Part shown: positions 50,321 through 63,900 of the stretch, one piece after another
Layout of the letters: every line of letters starts with the position of its first letter
Position numbering within the stretch: position 1 is the first letter of the stretch
DNA from: Odiellus spinosus
Taxonomy: Eukaryota; Arthropoda; Arachnida; Opiliones; Phalangiidae
Assembly (NCBI GenBank): GCA_963920705.1
Contig: CAWUCO010000251.1
Coordinates: forward strand, 806,001 to 870,000
DNA: 64,000 bases
Reading direction: 5' to 3'
The notes under the pieces: generated by a model
The model's database searches: none
Told to the model about the DNA's origin: nothing
What the model saw: only the letters and a program-made list of their open reading frames with translations
Program-made: the position numbers and the translations under genes

Positions 50321-51892
50321 TTAAAAATCAAAAGTTTTGTGTCCATTTGAATCCAATAACCTTGGATTTTTAAGCGTTTTTGCTTAATTTTAACCAATTT
50401 TATATTTGTCACGTTTTGGAAATTTAGACAAAACAAAATTCATTCGAAAGAGCAATTAATGGACAGTCTAAATAATAAGAGTTTTCAAAAATCCGTTGAA
50501 AAACAAGAAAAATATGGCCAATTCAAGAAATCATACAATATCAAAATAGTCAAATTTCAGATTTTAAAAATTCGCTTTTTGATATTAGATGTTTTTTGAA
50601 TTGGCCATATTTTCCATGTTTTTCAACGGATTTTCGAAAACTCTTGTTTTTTAGATATACCAATATTTTCTCTTTCGAGTGGTCTTAATTTTGTCTAAAT
50701 CGCTTAAAAATCAAACGTTTTGTGTCCATTTGAATCCAATAATCTTGGATTTTTAAGCGTTTTTGCTTAATTTTAACCAATTTTATATTTGTCTCAATTT
50801 TGCAATTAAGACAAAACCAAAGTCATTCGAAAGAGCAATTAATGGACAGTCTAAATAATAAGAGTTTTCAAAAATCCGTTGAAAAACAAGAAAAATATGG
50901 CCAATTCAAGAAATCATACAATATCAAAATAGTCAAATTTCAGATTTTAAAAATTCGCTTTTTGATATTAGATGTTTTTTGAATTGGCCATATGTTCCAT
51001 GTTTTTCAACGGATTTTCCAAAACTCTTGTTTTTTAGATAGACCAAAATTTGCTCTTTCGAGTGGTCTTAATTTTGTCTAAATCGCTTAAAAATCAAAAG
51101 TTTTGTGTCCATTTGAATCCAATAATCTTGGATTTTTAAGCGTTTTTGCTTAATTTCAACCCATTTTATATTTGTCACGTTTTGGCAATTTAGACAAAAC
51201 CAAAGTCATTCGAAAGAGCAATTAATGGACAGTCTAAATTATAAGAGTTTTCAAAAATCCGTTGAAAAACAAGAAAAATATGGCCAATTCAAGAAATCAT
51301 ACAATATCAAAATAGTCAAATTTCAGATTTTAAAAATTCGTTTTTTGATATTAGATGTTTTTTGAATTGGCTATATTTTCCATGTTTTTCAACGGATTTT
51401 CCAAAACTCTTGTTTTTTAGATAGACCAATATTTGCTCTTTCGATAAGTGTTGATTTTGTCTAAATCGCTTAAAAATTCAATGTTTTGTGTCCATTTGAA
51501 TCCATTAATCTTGGATTTTTAAGCGTTTTTGCTTAATTTCAACCCATTTTATATTTGTCACGTTTTGGAAATTTAGACAAAACCAAAGTCATTCGAAAGA
51601 GCAATTAATGGACAGTCTAAATAATAAGAGTTTTCAAAAATCCGTTGAAAAACAAGAAAAATATGGCCAATTCAAGAAATCATACAATATCAAAATAGTC
51701 AAATTTCAGATTTTAAAAATTCGCTTTTTGATATTAGATGTTTTTTGAATTGGCCATATTTTCCATGTTTTTCAACGGATTTTCTAAAACTCTTGTTTTT
51801 TAGATAGACCAAAATTGGTCTTTCGAGTGGTCTTAATTTTGTCTAAATCGCTTTAAAATCAAGAGTTTTGTGTCAATTTGAATCCAATAATC

Positions 51893-54800
51893 TTGGGTTT
51901 TAAGTGTTTTTGCTTAATTTTAACCAATTTTATATTAGTCACAATTTTGCAATTTAGACAAAACCAAATTCATCGAAAGAGCAATTAATGGACAGTCTAA
52001 ATAATAAGAGTTTTCAAAAATCCGTTGAAAAACAAGAAAAATATGGCCAATTCAAGAAATCATACAATATCAAAATAGTCAAATTTCAGATTTTAAAAAT
52101 TCGCTTTTTGATATTAGATGTTTTTTGAATTGGCCATATTTTCCATGTTTTTCAACGGATTTTCCAAAACTCTTGTTTTTTTAGATAGACCAAAATTTGC
52201 TCTTTCGAGTGGTCTTAATTTTGTCTAAATAGCTTAAAAATCAAAAGTTTTGTGTCCATTTGAATCCAATAACCTTGGATTTTTAAGCGTTTTTGCTTAA
52301 TTTTAACCAATTTTATATTTGTCACGTTTTGGAAATTTAGACAAAACAAAATTCATTCGAAAGAGCAATTAATGGACAGTCTAAATAATAAGAGTTTTCA
52401 AAAATCCGTTGAAAAACAAGAAAAATATGGCCAATTCAAGAAATCATACAATATCAAAATAGTCAAATTTCAGATTTTAAAAATTCGCTTTTTGATATTA
52501 GATGTTTTTTGAATTGGCCATATTTTCCATGTTTTTCAACGGATTTTCCAAAACTCTTGTTTTTTAGATAGACCAAAATTGGTCTTTCGAATGGTCTTAA
52601 TTTTGTCTAAATCGCTTTAAAATCAAGAGTTTTGTGTCAATTTGAATCCAATAATCTTGGGTTTTAAGTGTTTTTGCTTAATTTTAACCAATTTTATATT
52701 AGTCACAATTTTGCAATTTAGACAAAACCAAATTCATCGAAAGAGCAATTAATGGACAGTCTAAATAATAAGAGTTTTCAAAAATCCGTTGAAAAACAAG
52801 AAAAATATGGCCAATTCAAGAAATCATACAATATCAAAATAGTCAAATTTCAGATTTTAAAAATTCGCTTTTTGATATTAGATGTTTTTTGAATTGGCCA
52901 TATTTTCCATGTTTTTCAACGGATTTTCCAAAACTCTTGTTTTTTAGATAGACCAAAATTTGCTCTTTCGAGTGGTCTTAATTTTGTCTAAATAGCTTAA
53001 AAATCAAAAGTTTTGTGTCCATTTGAATCCAATAACCTTGGATTTTTAAGCGTTTTTGCTTAATTTTAACCAATTTTATATTTGTCACGTTTTGGAAATT
53101 TAGACAAAACAAAATTCATTCGAAAGAGCAATTAATGGACAGTCTAAATAATAAGAGTTTTCAAAAATCCGTTGAAAAACAAGAAAAATATGGCCAATTC
53201 AAGAAATCATACAATATCAAAATAGTCAAATTTCAGATTTTAAAAATTCGCTTTTTGATATTAGATGTTTTTTGAATTGGCCATATTTTCCATGTTTTTC
53301 AACGGATTTTCCAAAACTCTTGTTTTTTAGATAGACCAAAATTGGTCTTTCGAATGGTCTTAATTTTGTCTAAATCGCTTTAAAATCAAGAGTTTTGTGT
53401 CAATTTGAATCCAATAATCTTGGGTTTTAAGTGTTTTTGCTTAATTTTAACCAATTTTATATTAGTCACAATTTTGCAATTTAGACAAAACCAAATTCAT
53501 CGAAAGAGCAATTAATGGACAGTCTAAATAATAAGAGTTTTCAAAAATCCGTTGAAAAACAAGAAAAATATGGCCAATTCAAGAAATCATACAATATCAA
53601 AATAGTCAAATTTCAGATTTTAAAAATTCGCTTTTTGATATTAGATGTTTTTTGAATTGGCCATATTTTCCATGTTTTTCAACGGATTTTCCAAAACTCT
53701 TGTTTTTTAGATAGACCAAAATTTGCTCTTTCGAGTGGTCTTAATTTTGTCTAAATAGCTTAAAAATCAAAAGTTTTGTGTCCATTTGAATCCAATAACC
53801 TTGGATTTTTAAGCGTTTTTGCTTAATTTTAACCAATTTTATATTTGTCACGTTTTGGAAATTTAGACAAAACAAAATTCATTCGAAAGAGCAATTAATG
53901 GACAGTCTAAATAATAAGAGTTTTCAAAAATCCGTTGAAAAACAAGAAAAATATGGCCAATTCAAGAAATCATACAATATCAAAATAGTCAAATTTCAGA
54001 TTTTAAAAATTCGCTTTTTGATATTAGATGTTTTTTGAATTGGCCATATTTTCCATGTTTTTCAACGGATTTTCCAAAACTCTTGTTTTTTAGATAGACC
54101 AAAATTGGTCTTTCGAGTGGTCTTAATTTTGTCTAAATCGCTTTAAAATCAAGAGTTTTGTGTCAATTTGAATCCAATAATCTTGGGTTTTAAGTGTTTT
54201 TGCTTAATTTTAACCAATTTTATATTAGTCACAATTTTGCAATTTAGACAAAACCAAATTCATCGAAAGAGCAATTAATGGACAGTCTAAATAATAAGAG
54301 TTTTCAAAAATCCGTTGAAAAACAAGAAAAATATGGCCAATTCAAGAAATCATACAATATCAAAATAGTCAAATTTCAGATTTTAAAAATTCGCTTTTTG
54401 ATATTAGATGTTTTTTGAATTGGCCATATTTTCCATGTTTTTCAACGGATTTTCCAAAACTCTTGTTTTTTAGATAGACCAAAATTTGCTCTTTCGAGTG
54501 GTCTTAATTTTGTCTAAATAGCTTAAAAATCAAAAGTTTTGTGTCCATTTGAATCCAATAACCTTGGATTTTTAAGCGTTTTTGCTTAATTTTAACCAAT
54601 TTTATATTTGTCACGTTTTGGAAATTTAGACAAAACAAAATTCATTCGAAAGAGCAATTAATGGACAGTCTAAATAATAAGAGTTTTCAAAAATCCGTTG
54701 AAAAACAAGAAAAATATGGCCAATTCAAGAAATCATACAATATCAAAATAGTCAAATTTCAGATTTTAAAAATTCGCTTTTTGATATTAGATGTTTTTTG

Positions 54801-54945
54801 AATTGGCCATATTTTCCATGTTTTTCAACGGATTTTCCAAAACTCTTGTTTTTTAGATAGACCAAAATTTGCTCTTTCGAGTGGTCTTAATTTTGTCTAA
54901 ATAGCTTAAAAATCAAAAGTTTTGTGTCCATTTGAATCCAATAAC
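51893..54945 (+). repeat. Two-monomer higher-order repeat, four cycles of ~763 bp
   Basis: cttgggttttaagtg and the following ttagtcacaatttt recur at about 51893, 52657, 53420 and 54183, alternating with monomers carrying aataaccttgg and acaaaattcattcg. Cycles are almost identical; one marker that differs is ctttcgaatgg versus ctttcgagtgg. This is the simplest and apparently most recently amplified multimer in the window. Confidence 0.85.
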
Positions 54946-55924
54946 CTTGGATTTTTAAGCGTTTTTGCTTAATTTTAACCAATTTTATATTTGTCACGTT
55001 TTGGAAATTTAGACAAAACAAAATTCATTCGAAAGAGCAATTAATGGACAGTCTAAATAATAAGAGTTTTCAAAAATCCGTTGAAAAACAAGAAAAATAT
55101 GGCCAATTCAAGAAATCATACAATATCAAAATAGTCAAATTTCAGATTTTAAAAATTCGCTTTTTGATATTAGATGTTTTTTGAATTGGCCATATTTTCC
55201 ATGTTTTTCAACGGATTTTCGAAAACTCTTGTTTTTTAGATAGACCAATATTTTCTCTTTCGAGTGGTCTTAATTTTGTCTAAATCGCTTAAAAATCAAA
55301 CGTTTTGTGTCCATTTGAATCCAATAATCTTGGATTTTTAAGCGTTTTTGCTTAATTTTAACCAATTTTATATTTGTCTCAATTTTGCAATTAAGACAAA
55401 ACCAAAGTCATTCGAAAGAGCAATTAATGGACAGTCTAAATAATAAGAGTTTTCAAAAATCCGTTGAAAAACAAGAAAAATATGGCCAATTCAAGAAATC
55501 ATACAATATCAAAATAGTCAAATTTCAGATTTTAAAAATTCGCTTTTTGATATTAGATGTTTTTTGAATTGGCCATATTTTCCATGTTTTTCAACGGATT
55601 TTCCAAAACTCTTGTTTTTTAGATAGACCAAAATTGGTCTTTCGAGTGGTCTTAATTTTGTCTAAATCGCTTTAAAATCAAGAGTTTTGTGTCAATTTGA
55701 ATCCAATAATCTTGGGTTTTAAGTGTTTTTGCTTAATTTTAACCAATTTTATATTAGTCACAATTTTGCAATTTAGACAAAACCAAATTCATCGAAAGAG
55801 CAATTAATGGACAGTCTAAATAATAAGAGTTTTCAAAAATCCGTTGAAAAACAAGAAAAATATGGCCAATTCAAGAAATCATACAATATCAAAATAGTCA
55901 AATTTCAGATTTTAAAAATTCGCT

Positions 55925-57072
55925 TTTGGATATTAGATGTTTTTTGAATTGGCCATATTTTCCATGTTTTTCAACATATTTTCCAAAACTCTTGTTTTTT
56001 TAGATAGACCAATATTTGCTCTTTCGATAAATGTTGATTTTGTCTAAATCGCTTAAAAATTCAATGTTTTGTGTCCATTTGAATCCAATAATCTTGGATT
56101 TTTAAGCGTTTTTGCTTAATTTCAACCCATTTTATATTTGTCACGTTTTGGAAATTTAGACAAAACCAGTCATTCGAAAGAGCAATTAATGGACAGTCTA
56201 AATAATAAGAGTTTTCAAAAATCCGTTGAAAAACAAGAAAAATATGGCCAATTCAACAAATCATACAATATCAAAATAGTCAAATTTCAGATTTTAAAAA
56301 TTCGCTTTTTGATATTAGATGTTTTTTGAATTGGCCATATTTTCCATGTTTTTCAACGGATTTTCCAAAACTCTTGTTTTTTAGATAGACCAATATTTGC
56401 TCTTTCGAGTGGTCTTAATTTTGTCTAAATCGCTTAAAAATCAAAAGTTTTGTGTCCATTTGAATCCAATAATCTTGGATTTTTAAGCGTTTTTGCTTAA
56501 TTTCAACCCATTTTATATTTGTCACGTTTTGGCAATTTAGACAAAACCAAAGTCATTCGAAAGAGCAATTAATGGACAGTCTAAATTATAAGAGTTTTCA
56601 AAAATCCGTTGAAAAACAAGAAAAATATGGCCAATTCAAGAAATCATACAATATCAAAATAGTCAAATTTCAGATTTTAAAAATTCGTTTTTTGATATTA
56701 GATGTTTTTTGAATTGGCTATATTTTCCATGTTTTTCAACGGATTTTCCAAAACTCTTGTTTTTTAGATAGACCAATATTTGCTCTTTCGAGTGGTCTTA
56801 ATTTTGTCTAAATCGCTTAAAAATCAAAAGTTTTGTGTCCATTTGAATCCAATAATCTTGTATTTTTAAGCGTTTTTGCTTAATTTTAACCAATTTTATA
56901 TTTGTCACGTTTTGGCAATTTAGACAAAACCAAAGTCATTCGAAAGAGCAATTAATAGACAGTCTAAATAATAAGAGTTTTCAAAAATCCGTTGAAAAAC
57001 AAGAAAAATATGGCCAATTCAAGAAATCATACAATATCAAAATAGTCAAATTTCAGATTTTAAAAATTCGCT
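55925..57072 (+). repeat. Three-monomer repeat unit (1148 bp)
   Basis: cttttggatatt plus caacatattttcc, then accagtcattcg with caacaaatc, then ctaaattataag recur at an 1148-bp offset into 57073-57900. A two-monomer version of the same types (offset 762) is at 58590-60110. The ordering of types differs between these, so exchange has shortened or lengthened the unit by one monomer. Confidence 0.75.
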
Positions 57073-60000
57073 TTTGGATATTAGATGTTTTTTGAATTGG
57101 CCATATTTTCCATGTTTTTCAACATATTTTCCAAAACTCTTGTTTTTTTAGATAGACCAATATTTGCTCTTTCGATAAATGTTGATTTTGTCTAAATCGC
57201 TTAAAAATTCAATGTTTTGTGTCCATTTGAATCCAATAATCTTGGATTTTTAAGCGTTTTTGCTTAATTTCAACCCATTTTATATTTGTCACGTTTTGGA
57301 AATTTAGACAAAACCAGTCATTCGAAAGAGCAATTAATGGACAGTCTAAATAATAAGAGTTTTCAAAAATCCGTTGAAAAACAAGAAAAATATGGCCAAT
57401 TCAACAAATCATACAATATCAAAATAGTCAAATTTCAGATTTTAAAAATTCGCTTTTTGATATTAGATGTTTTTTGAATTGGCCATATTTTCCATGTTTT
57501 TCAACGGATTTTCCAAAACTCTTGTTTTTTAGATAGACCAATATTTGCTCTTTCGAGTGGTCTTAATTTTGTCTAAATCGCTTAAAAATCAAAAGTTTTG
57601 TGTCCATTTGAATCCAATAATCTTGGATTTTTAAGCGTTTTTGCTTAATTTCAACCCATTTTATATTTGTCACGTTTTGGCAATTTAGACAAAACCAAAG
57701 TCATTCGAAAGAGCAATTAATGGACAGTCTAAATTATAAGAGTTTTCAAAAATCCGTTGAAAAACAAGAAAAATATGGCCAATTCAAGAAATCATACAAT
57801 ATCAAAATAGTCAAATTTCAGATTTTAAAAATTCGTTTTTTGATATAAGATGTTTTTTGAATTGGCTATATTTTCCATGTTTTTCAACGGATTTTCCAAA
57901 ACTCTTGTTTTTTAGATAGACCAATATTTGCTCTTTCGATAAGTGTTGATTTTGTCTAAATCGCTTAAAAATTCAATGTTTTGTGTCCATTTGAATCCAT
58001 TAATCTTGGATTTTTAAGCGTTTTTGCTTAATTTCAACCCATTTTATATTTGTCACGTTTTGGAAATTTAGACAAAACCAAAGTCATTCGAAAGAGCAAT
58101 TAATGGACAGTCTAAATAATAAGAGTTTTCAAAAATCCGTTGAAAAACAAGAAAAATATGGCCAATTCAAGAAATCATACAATATCAAAATAGTCAAATT
58201 TCAGATTTTAAAAATTCGCTTTTTGATATTAGATGTTTTTTGAATTGGCCATATTTTCCATGTTTTTCAACGGATTTTCCAAAACTCTTGTTTTTTAGAT
58301 AGACCAAAATTGGTCTTTCGAGTGGTCTTAATTTTGTCTAAATCGCTTTAAAATCAAGAGTTTTGTGTCAATTTGAATCCAATAATCTTGGGTTTTAAGT
58401 GTTTTTGCTTAATTTTAACCAATTTTATATTAGTCACAATTTTGCAATTTAGACAAAACCAAATTCATCGAAAGAGCAATTAATGGACAGTCTAAATAAT
58501 AAGAGTTTTCAAAAATCCGTTGAAAAACAAGAAAAATATGGCCAATTCAAGAAATCATACAATATCAAAATAGTCAAATTTCAGATTTTAAAAATTCGCT
58601 TTTGGATATTAGATGTTTTTTGAATTGGCCATATTTTCCATGTTTTTCAACATATTTTCCAAAACTCTTGTTTTTTTAGATAGACCAATATTTGCTCTTT
58701 CGATAAATGTTGATTTTGTCTAAATCGCTTAAAAATTCAATGTTTTGTGTCCATTTGAATCCAATAATCTTGGATTTTTAAGCGTTTTTGCTTAATTTCA
58801 ACCCATTTTATATTTGTCACGTTTTGGAAATTTAGACAAAACCAGTCATTCGAAAGAGCAATTAATGGACAGTCTAAATAATAAGAGTTTTCAAAAATCC
58901 GTTGAAAAACAAGAAAAATATGGCCAATTCAACAAATCATACAATATCAAAATAGTCAAATTTCAGATTTTAAAAATTCGCTTTTTGATATTAGATGTTT
59001 TTTGAATTGGCCATATTTTCCATGTTTTTCAACGGATTTTCCAAAACTCTTGTTTTTTAGATAGACCAAAATTGGTCTTTCGAGTGGTCTTAATTTTGTC
59101 TAAATCGCTTTAAAATCAAGAGTTTTGTGTCAATTTGAATCCAATAATCTTGGGTTTTAAGTGTTTTTGCTTAATTTTAACCAATTTTATATTAGTCACA
59201 ATTTTGCAATTTAGACAAAACCAAATTCATCGAAAGAGCAATTAATGGACAGTCTAAATAATAAGAGTTTTCAAAAATCCGTTGAAAAACAAGAAAAATA
59301 TGGCCAATTCAAGAAATCATACAATATCAAAATAGTCAAATTTCAGATTTTAAAAATTCGCTTTTGGATATTAGATGTTTTTTGAATTGGCCATATTTTC
59401 CATGTTTTTCAACATATTTTCCAAAACTCTTGTTTTTTTAGATAGACCAATATTTGCTCTTTCGATAAATGTTGATTTTGTCTAAATCGCTTAAAAATTC
59501 AATGTTTTGTGTCCATTTGAATCCAATAATCTTGGATTTTTAAGCGTTTTTGCTTAATTTCAACCCATTTTATATTTGTCACGTTTTGGAAATTTAGACA
59601 AAACCAGTCATTCGAAAGAGCAATTAATGGACAGTCTAAATAATAAGAGTTTTCAAAAATCCGTTGAAAAACAAGAAAAATATGGCCAATTCAACAAATC
59701 ATACAATATCAAAATAGTCAAATTTCAGATTTTAAAAATTCGCTTTTTGATATTAGATGTTTTTTGAATTGGCCATATTTTCCATGTTTTTCAACGGATT
59801 TTCCAAAACTCTTGTTTTTTAGATAGACCAATATTTGCTCTTTCGAGTGGTCTTAATTTTGTCTAAATCGCTTAAAAATCAAAAGTTTTGTGTCCATTTG
59901 AATCCAATAATCTTGGATTTTTAAGCGTTTTTGCTTAATTTCAACCCATTTTATATTTGTCACGTTTTGGCAATTTAGACAAAACCAAAGTCATTCGAAA

Positions 60001-60339
60001 GAGCAATTAATGGACAGTCTAAATTATAAGAGTTTTCAAAAATCCGTTGAAAAACAAGAAAAATATGGCCAATTCAAGAAATCATACAATATCAAAATAG
60101 TCAAATTTCAGATTTTAAAAATTCGTTTTTTGATATTAGATGTTTTTTGAATTGGCTATATTTTCCATGTTTTTCAACGGATTTTCCAAAACTCTTGTTT
60201 TTTAGATAGACCAATATTTGCTCTTTCGAGTGGTCTTAATTTTGTCTAAATCGCTTAAAAATCAAAAGTTTTGTGTCCATTTGAATCCAATAATCTTGTA
60301 TTTTTAAGCGTTTTTGCTTAATTTTAACCAATTTTATAT

Positions 60340-61870
60340 TTGTCACGTTTTGGCAATTTAGACAAAACCAAAGTCATTCGAAAGAGCAATTAATAGACAG
60401 TCTAAATAATAAGAGTTTTCAAAAATCCGTTGAAAAACAAGAAAAATATGGCCAATTCAAGAAATCATACAATATCAAAATAGTCAAATTTCAGATTTTA
60501 AAAATTCGCTTTTGGATATTAGATGTTTTTTGAATTGGCCATATTTTCCATGTTTTTCAACGGATTTTCCAAAACTCTTGTTTTTTAGATAGACCAATAT
60601 TTGCGATTTCGAGTGGTCTTAATTTTGTCTAAATCGCTTAAAAATCAAAAGTTTTGTGTCCATTTGAATCCAATAATCTTGGATTTTTAAGCAATTTTGC
60701 TTAATTTTAACCAATTTTATATTTGTCACGTTTTGGCAATTTAGACAAAACCAAAGTCATTCGAAAGAGCAATTAATGGACAGTCTAAATAATAAGAGTT
60801 TTCAAAAATCCGTTGAAAAACAAGAAAAATATGGCCAATTCAAGAAATCATACAATATCAAAATATTAGTCAAATTTCAGATTTTAAAAATTCGTTTTTT
60901 GATATTAGATGTTTTTTGAATTGGCTATATTTTCCATGTTTTTCAACGGATTTTCCAAAACTCTTGTTTTTTAGATAGACCAATATTTGCTCTTTCGATA
61001 AGTGTTGATTTTGTCTAAATCGCTTAAAAATTCAATGTTTTGTGTCCATTTGAATCCAATAATCTTGGATTTTTAAGCGTTTTTGCTTAATTTCAACCCA
61101 TTTTATATTTGTCACAATTTTGCAATTTAGACAAAACTATGTCATCGAAAGAGCATTTAATGGACAGTCTAAATAATAAGAGTTTTCAAAAATCCGTTGA
61201 AAAACAAGAAAAATATGGCCAATTCAAGAAATCATACAATATCAAAATAGTCAAATTTCAGATTTTAAAAATTCGTTTTTTGATATTAGATGTTTTTTGA
61301 ATTGGCTATATTTTCCATGTTTTTCAACGGATTTTCCAAAACTCTTGTTTTTTAGATAGACCAATATTTGCTCTTTCGATAAGTGTTGATTTTGTCTAAA
61401 TCGCTTAAAAATTCAATGTTTTGTGTCCATTTATATCCAATAATCTTGGATTTTTAAGCGTTTTTGCTTAATTTCAACCCATTTTATATTTGTCACAATT
61501 TTGCAATTTAGACAAAACTATGTCATCGAAAGAGCATTTAATGGACAGTCTAAATAATAAGAGTTTTCAAAAATCCGTTGAAAAACAAGAAAAATATGGC
61601 CAATTCAAGAAATCATACAATATCAAAATAGTCAAATTTCAGATTTTAAAAATTCGTTTTTTGATATTAGATGTTTTTTGAATTGGCTATATTTTCCATG
61701 TTTTTCAACGGATTTTCCAAAACTCTTGTTTTTTAGATAGACCAATATTTGCTCTTTCGATAAGTGTTGATTTTGTCTAAATCGCTTAAAAATTCAATGT
61801 TTTGTGTCCATTTATATCCAATAATCTTGGATTTTTAAGCGTTTTTGCTTAATTTCAACCCATTTTATAT
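60340..61870 (+). repeat. Copy of 35390-36920 (offset 24952)
   Basis: The series attaatagacag, cttttggatatt, aagcaattttgc, aatattagtcaaa and two aaaactatgtcatcg monomers matches the eight-monomer block. One private change is ttgcgatttcg for ttgctatttcg near 60604. Confidence 0.82.
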
Positions 61871-62062
61871 TTGTCACGTTTTGGAAATTTAGACAAAACC
61901 AATCATTCGAAAGAGCAATTAATGGACAGTCTAAATAATAAGAGTTTTCAAAAATTCGTTGAAAAACAAGAAAAATATGGCCAATTCAAGAAATCATACA
62001 ATATCAAAATAGTCAAATTTCAGATTTTAAAAATTCGCTTTTGGATATTAGATGTTTTTTGA
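61871..62062 (+). repeat. Hybrid monomer at an exchange junction
   Basis: The left part matches the monomer at 37302 (ttttggaaattt and accaatcattcg) and the right part matches the next one, at about 37750 onward (caaaaattcgttg, then cttttggatatt and caacagattttcc). The offset to the 36-39 kb region changes from 24952 to 24569 to 24187, losing one monomer at each step. The switch within this monomer lies between about 61905 and 61952. Confidence 0.78.
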
Positions 62063-63900
62063 ATTGGCCATATTTTCCATGTTTTTCAACAGATTTTCCA
62101 AAACTCTTGTTTTTTTAGATAGACCAAAATTTGCTCTTTCGAATGGTCTTAATTTTGTCTAAATCGCTTAAAAATCAAAAGTTTTGTGTCCATTTGAATC
62201 CAATAATCTTGGATTTTTAAGCGTTTTTGCTTAATTTTAACCAATTTTATATTTGTCACAATTTTGCAATTTAGACAAACCAAAGTCATCGAAAGAGCAA
62301 TTAATGGACAGTCTAAATAATAAGAGTTTTCAAAAATCCGTTGAAAAACAAGAAAAATATGGCCAATTCAAGAAATCATACAATATCAAAATAGTCAAAT
62401 TTCAGATTTTAAAAAATCGTTTTTTGATATTAGATGTTTTTTGAATTGGCTATATTTTCCATGTTTTTCAACGGATTTTCCAAAACTCTTGTTTTTTAGA
62501 TAGACCTATATTTGCTCTTTCGACAAGTGTTGATTTTGTCTAAATCGCTTAAAAATTCAATGTTTTGTGTCCATTTGAATCCAATAATCTTGGATTTTGA
62601 AGCGTTTTTGCTTAATTTCAACCCATTTTATATTTGTCACGTTTTGGAAATTTAGACAAAACCAAAGTCATTCGAAAGAGCAATTAATGGACAGTCTAAA
62701 TAATAAGAGTTTTCAAAAATCCGTTGAAAAACAAGAAAAATATGGCCAATTCAACAAATCATACAATATCAAAATAGTCAAATTTCAGATTTTAAAAATT
62801 CGCTTTTTGATATTAGATGTTTTTTTGAATTGGCCATATTTTCCATGTTTTTCAACGGATTTTCCAAAACTCTTGTTTTTTAGATAGACCAAATTTGCTC
62901 TTTCGATAAGTGTTGATTTTGTCTAAATCGCTTAAAAATTCAATGTTTTGTGTCCATTTGAATCCAATAATCTTGGATTTTTAAGCGTTTTTGCTTAATT
63001 TCAACCCATTTTATATTTGTCACAATTTTGCAATTTAGACAAAACTATGTCATCGAAAGAGCATTTAATGGACAGTCTAAATAATAAGAGTTTTCAAAAA
63101 TCCGTTGAAAAACAAGAAAAATATGGCCAATTCAAGAAATCATACAATATCAAAATAGTCAAATTTCAGATTTTAAAAATTCGTTTTTTGATATTAGATG
63201 TTTTTTGAATTGGCTATATTTTCCATGTTTTTCAACGGATTTTCCAAAACTCTTGTTTTTTAGATAGACCAATATTTGCTCTTTCGATAAGTGTTGATTT
63301 TGTCTAAATCGCTTAAAAATTCAATGTTTTGTGTCCATTTATATCCAATAATCTTGGATTTTTAAGCGTTTTTGCTTAATTTCAACCCATTTTATATTTG
63401 TCACAATTTTGCAATTTAGACAAAACTATGTCATCGAAAGAGCATTTAATGGACAGTCTAAATAATAAGAGTTTTCAAAAATCCGTTGAAAAACAAGAAA
63501 AATATGGCCAATTCAAGAAATCATACAATATCAAAATAGTCAAATTTCAGATTTTAAAAATTCGTTTTTTGATATTAGATGTTTTTTGAATTGGCTATAT
63601 TTTCCATGTTTTTCAACGGATTTTCCAAAACTCTTGTTTTTTAGATAGACCAATATTTGCTCTTTCGATAAGTGTTGATTTTGTCTAAATCGCTTAAAAA
63701 TTCAATGTTTTGTGTCCATTTATATCCAATAATCTTGGATTTTTAAGCGTTTTTGCTTAATTTCAACCCATTTTATATTTGTCACGTTTTGGAAATTTAG
63801 ACAAAACCAAGGTCATTCGAAAGAGCAATTAATGGACAGTCTAAATAATAAGAGTTTTCAAAAATCCGTTGAAAAACAAGAAAAATATGGCCAATTCAAG
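62062..63900 (+). repeat. Copy of 37875-39713 (offset 24187)
   Basis: Shared markers are agacaaaccaaag, agacctatatttgc, ctttcgacaag, the T7 run before gaattgg, agaccaaatttgc and aaaactatgtcatcg. Private changes are aaaaaatcg near 62414 and tttttgaagcg near 62596. Near 63920 the sequence switches to the aatattagtcaaa variant, which is absent at the matching place near 39733. Confidence 0.78.
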
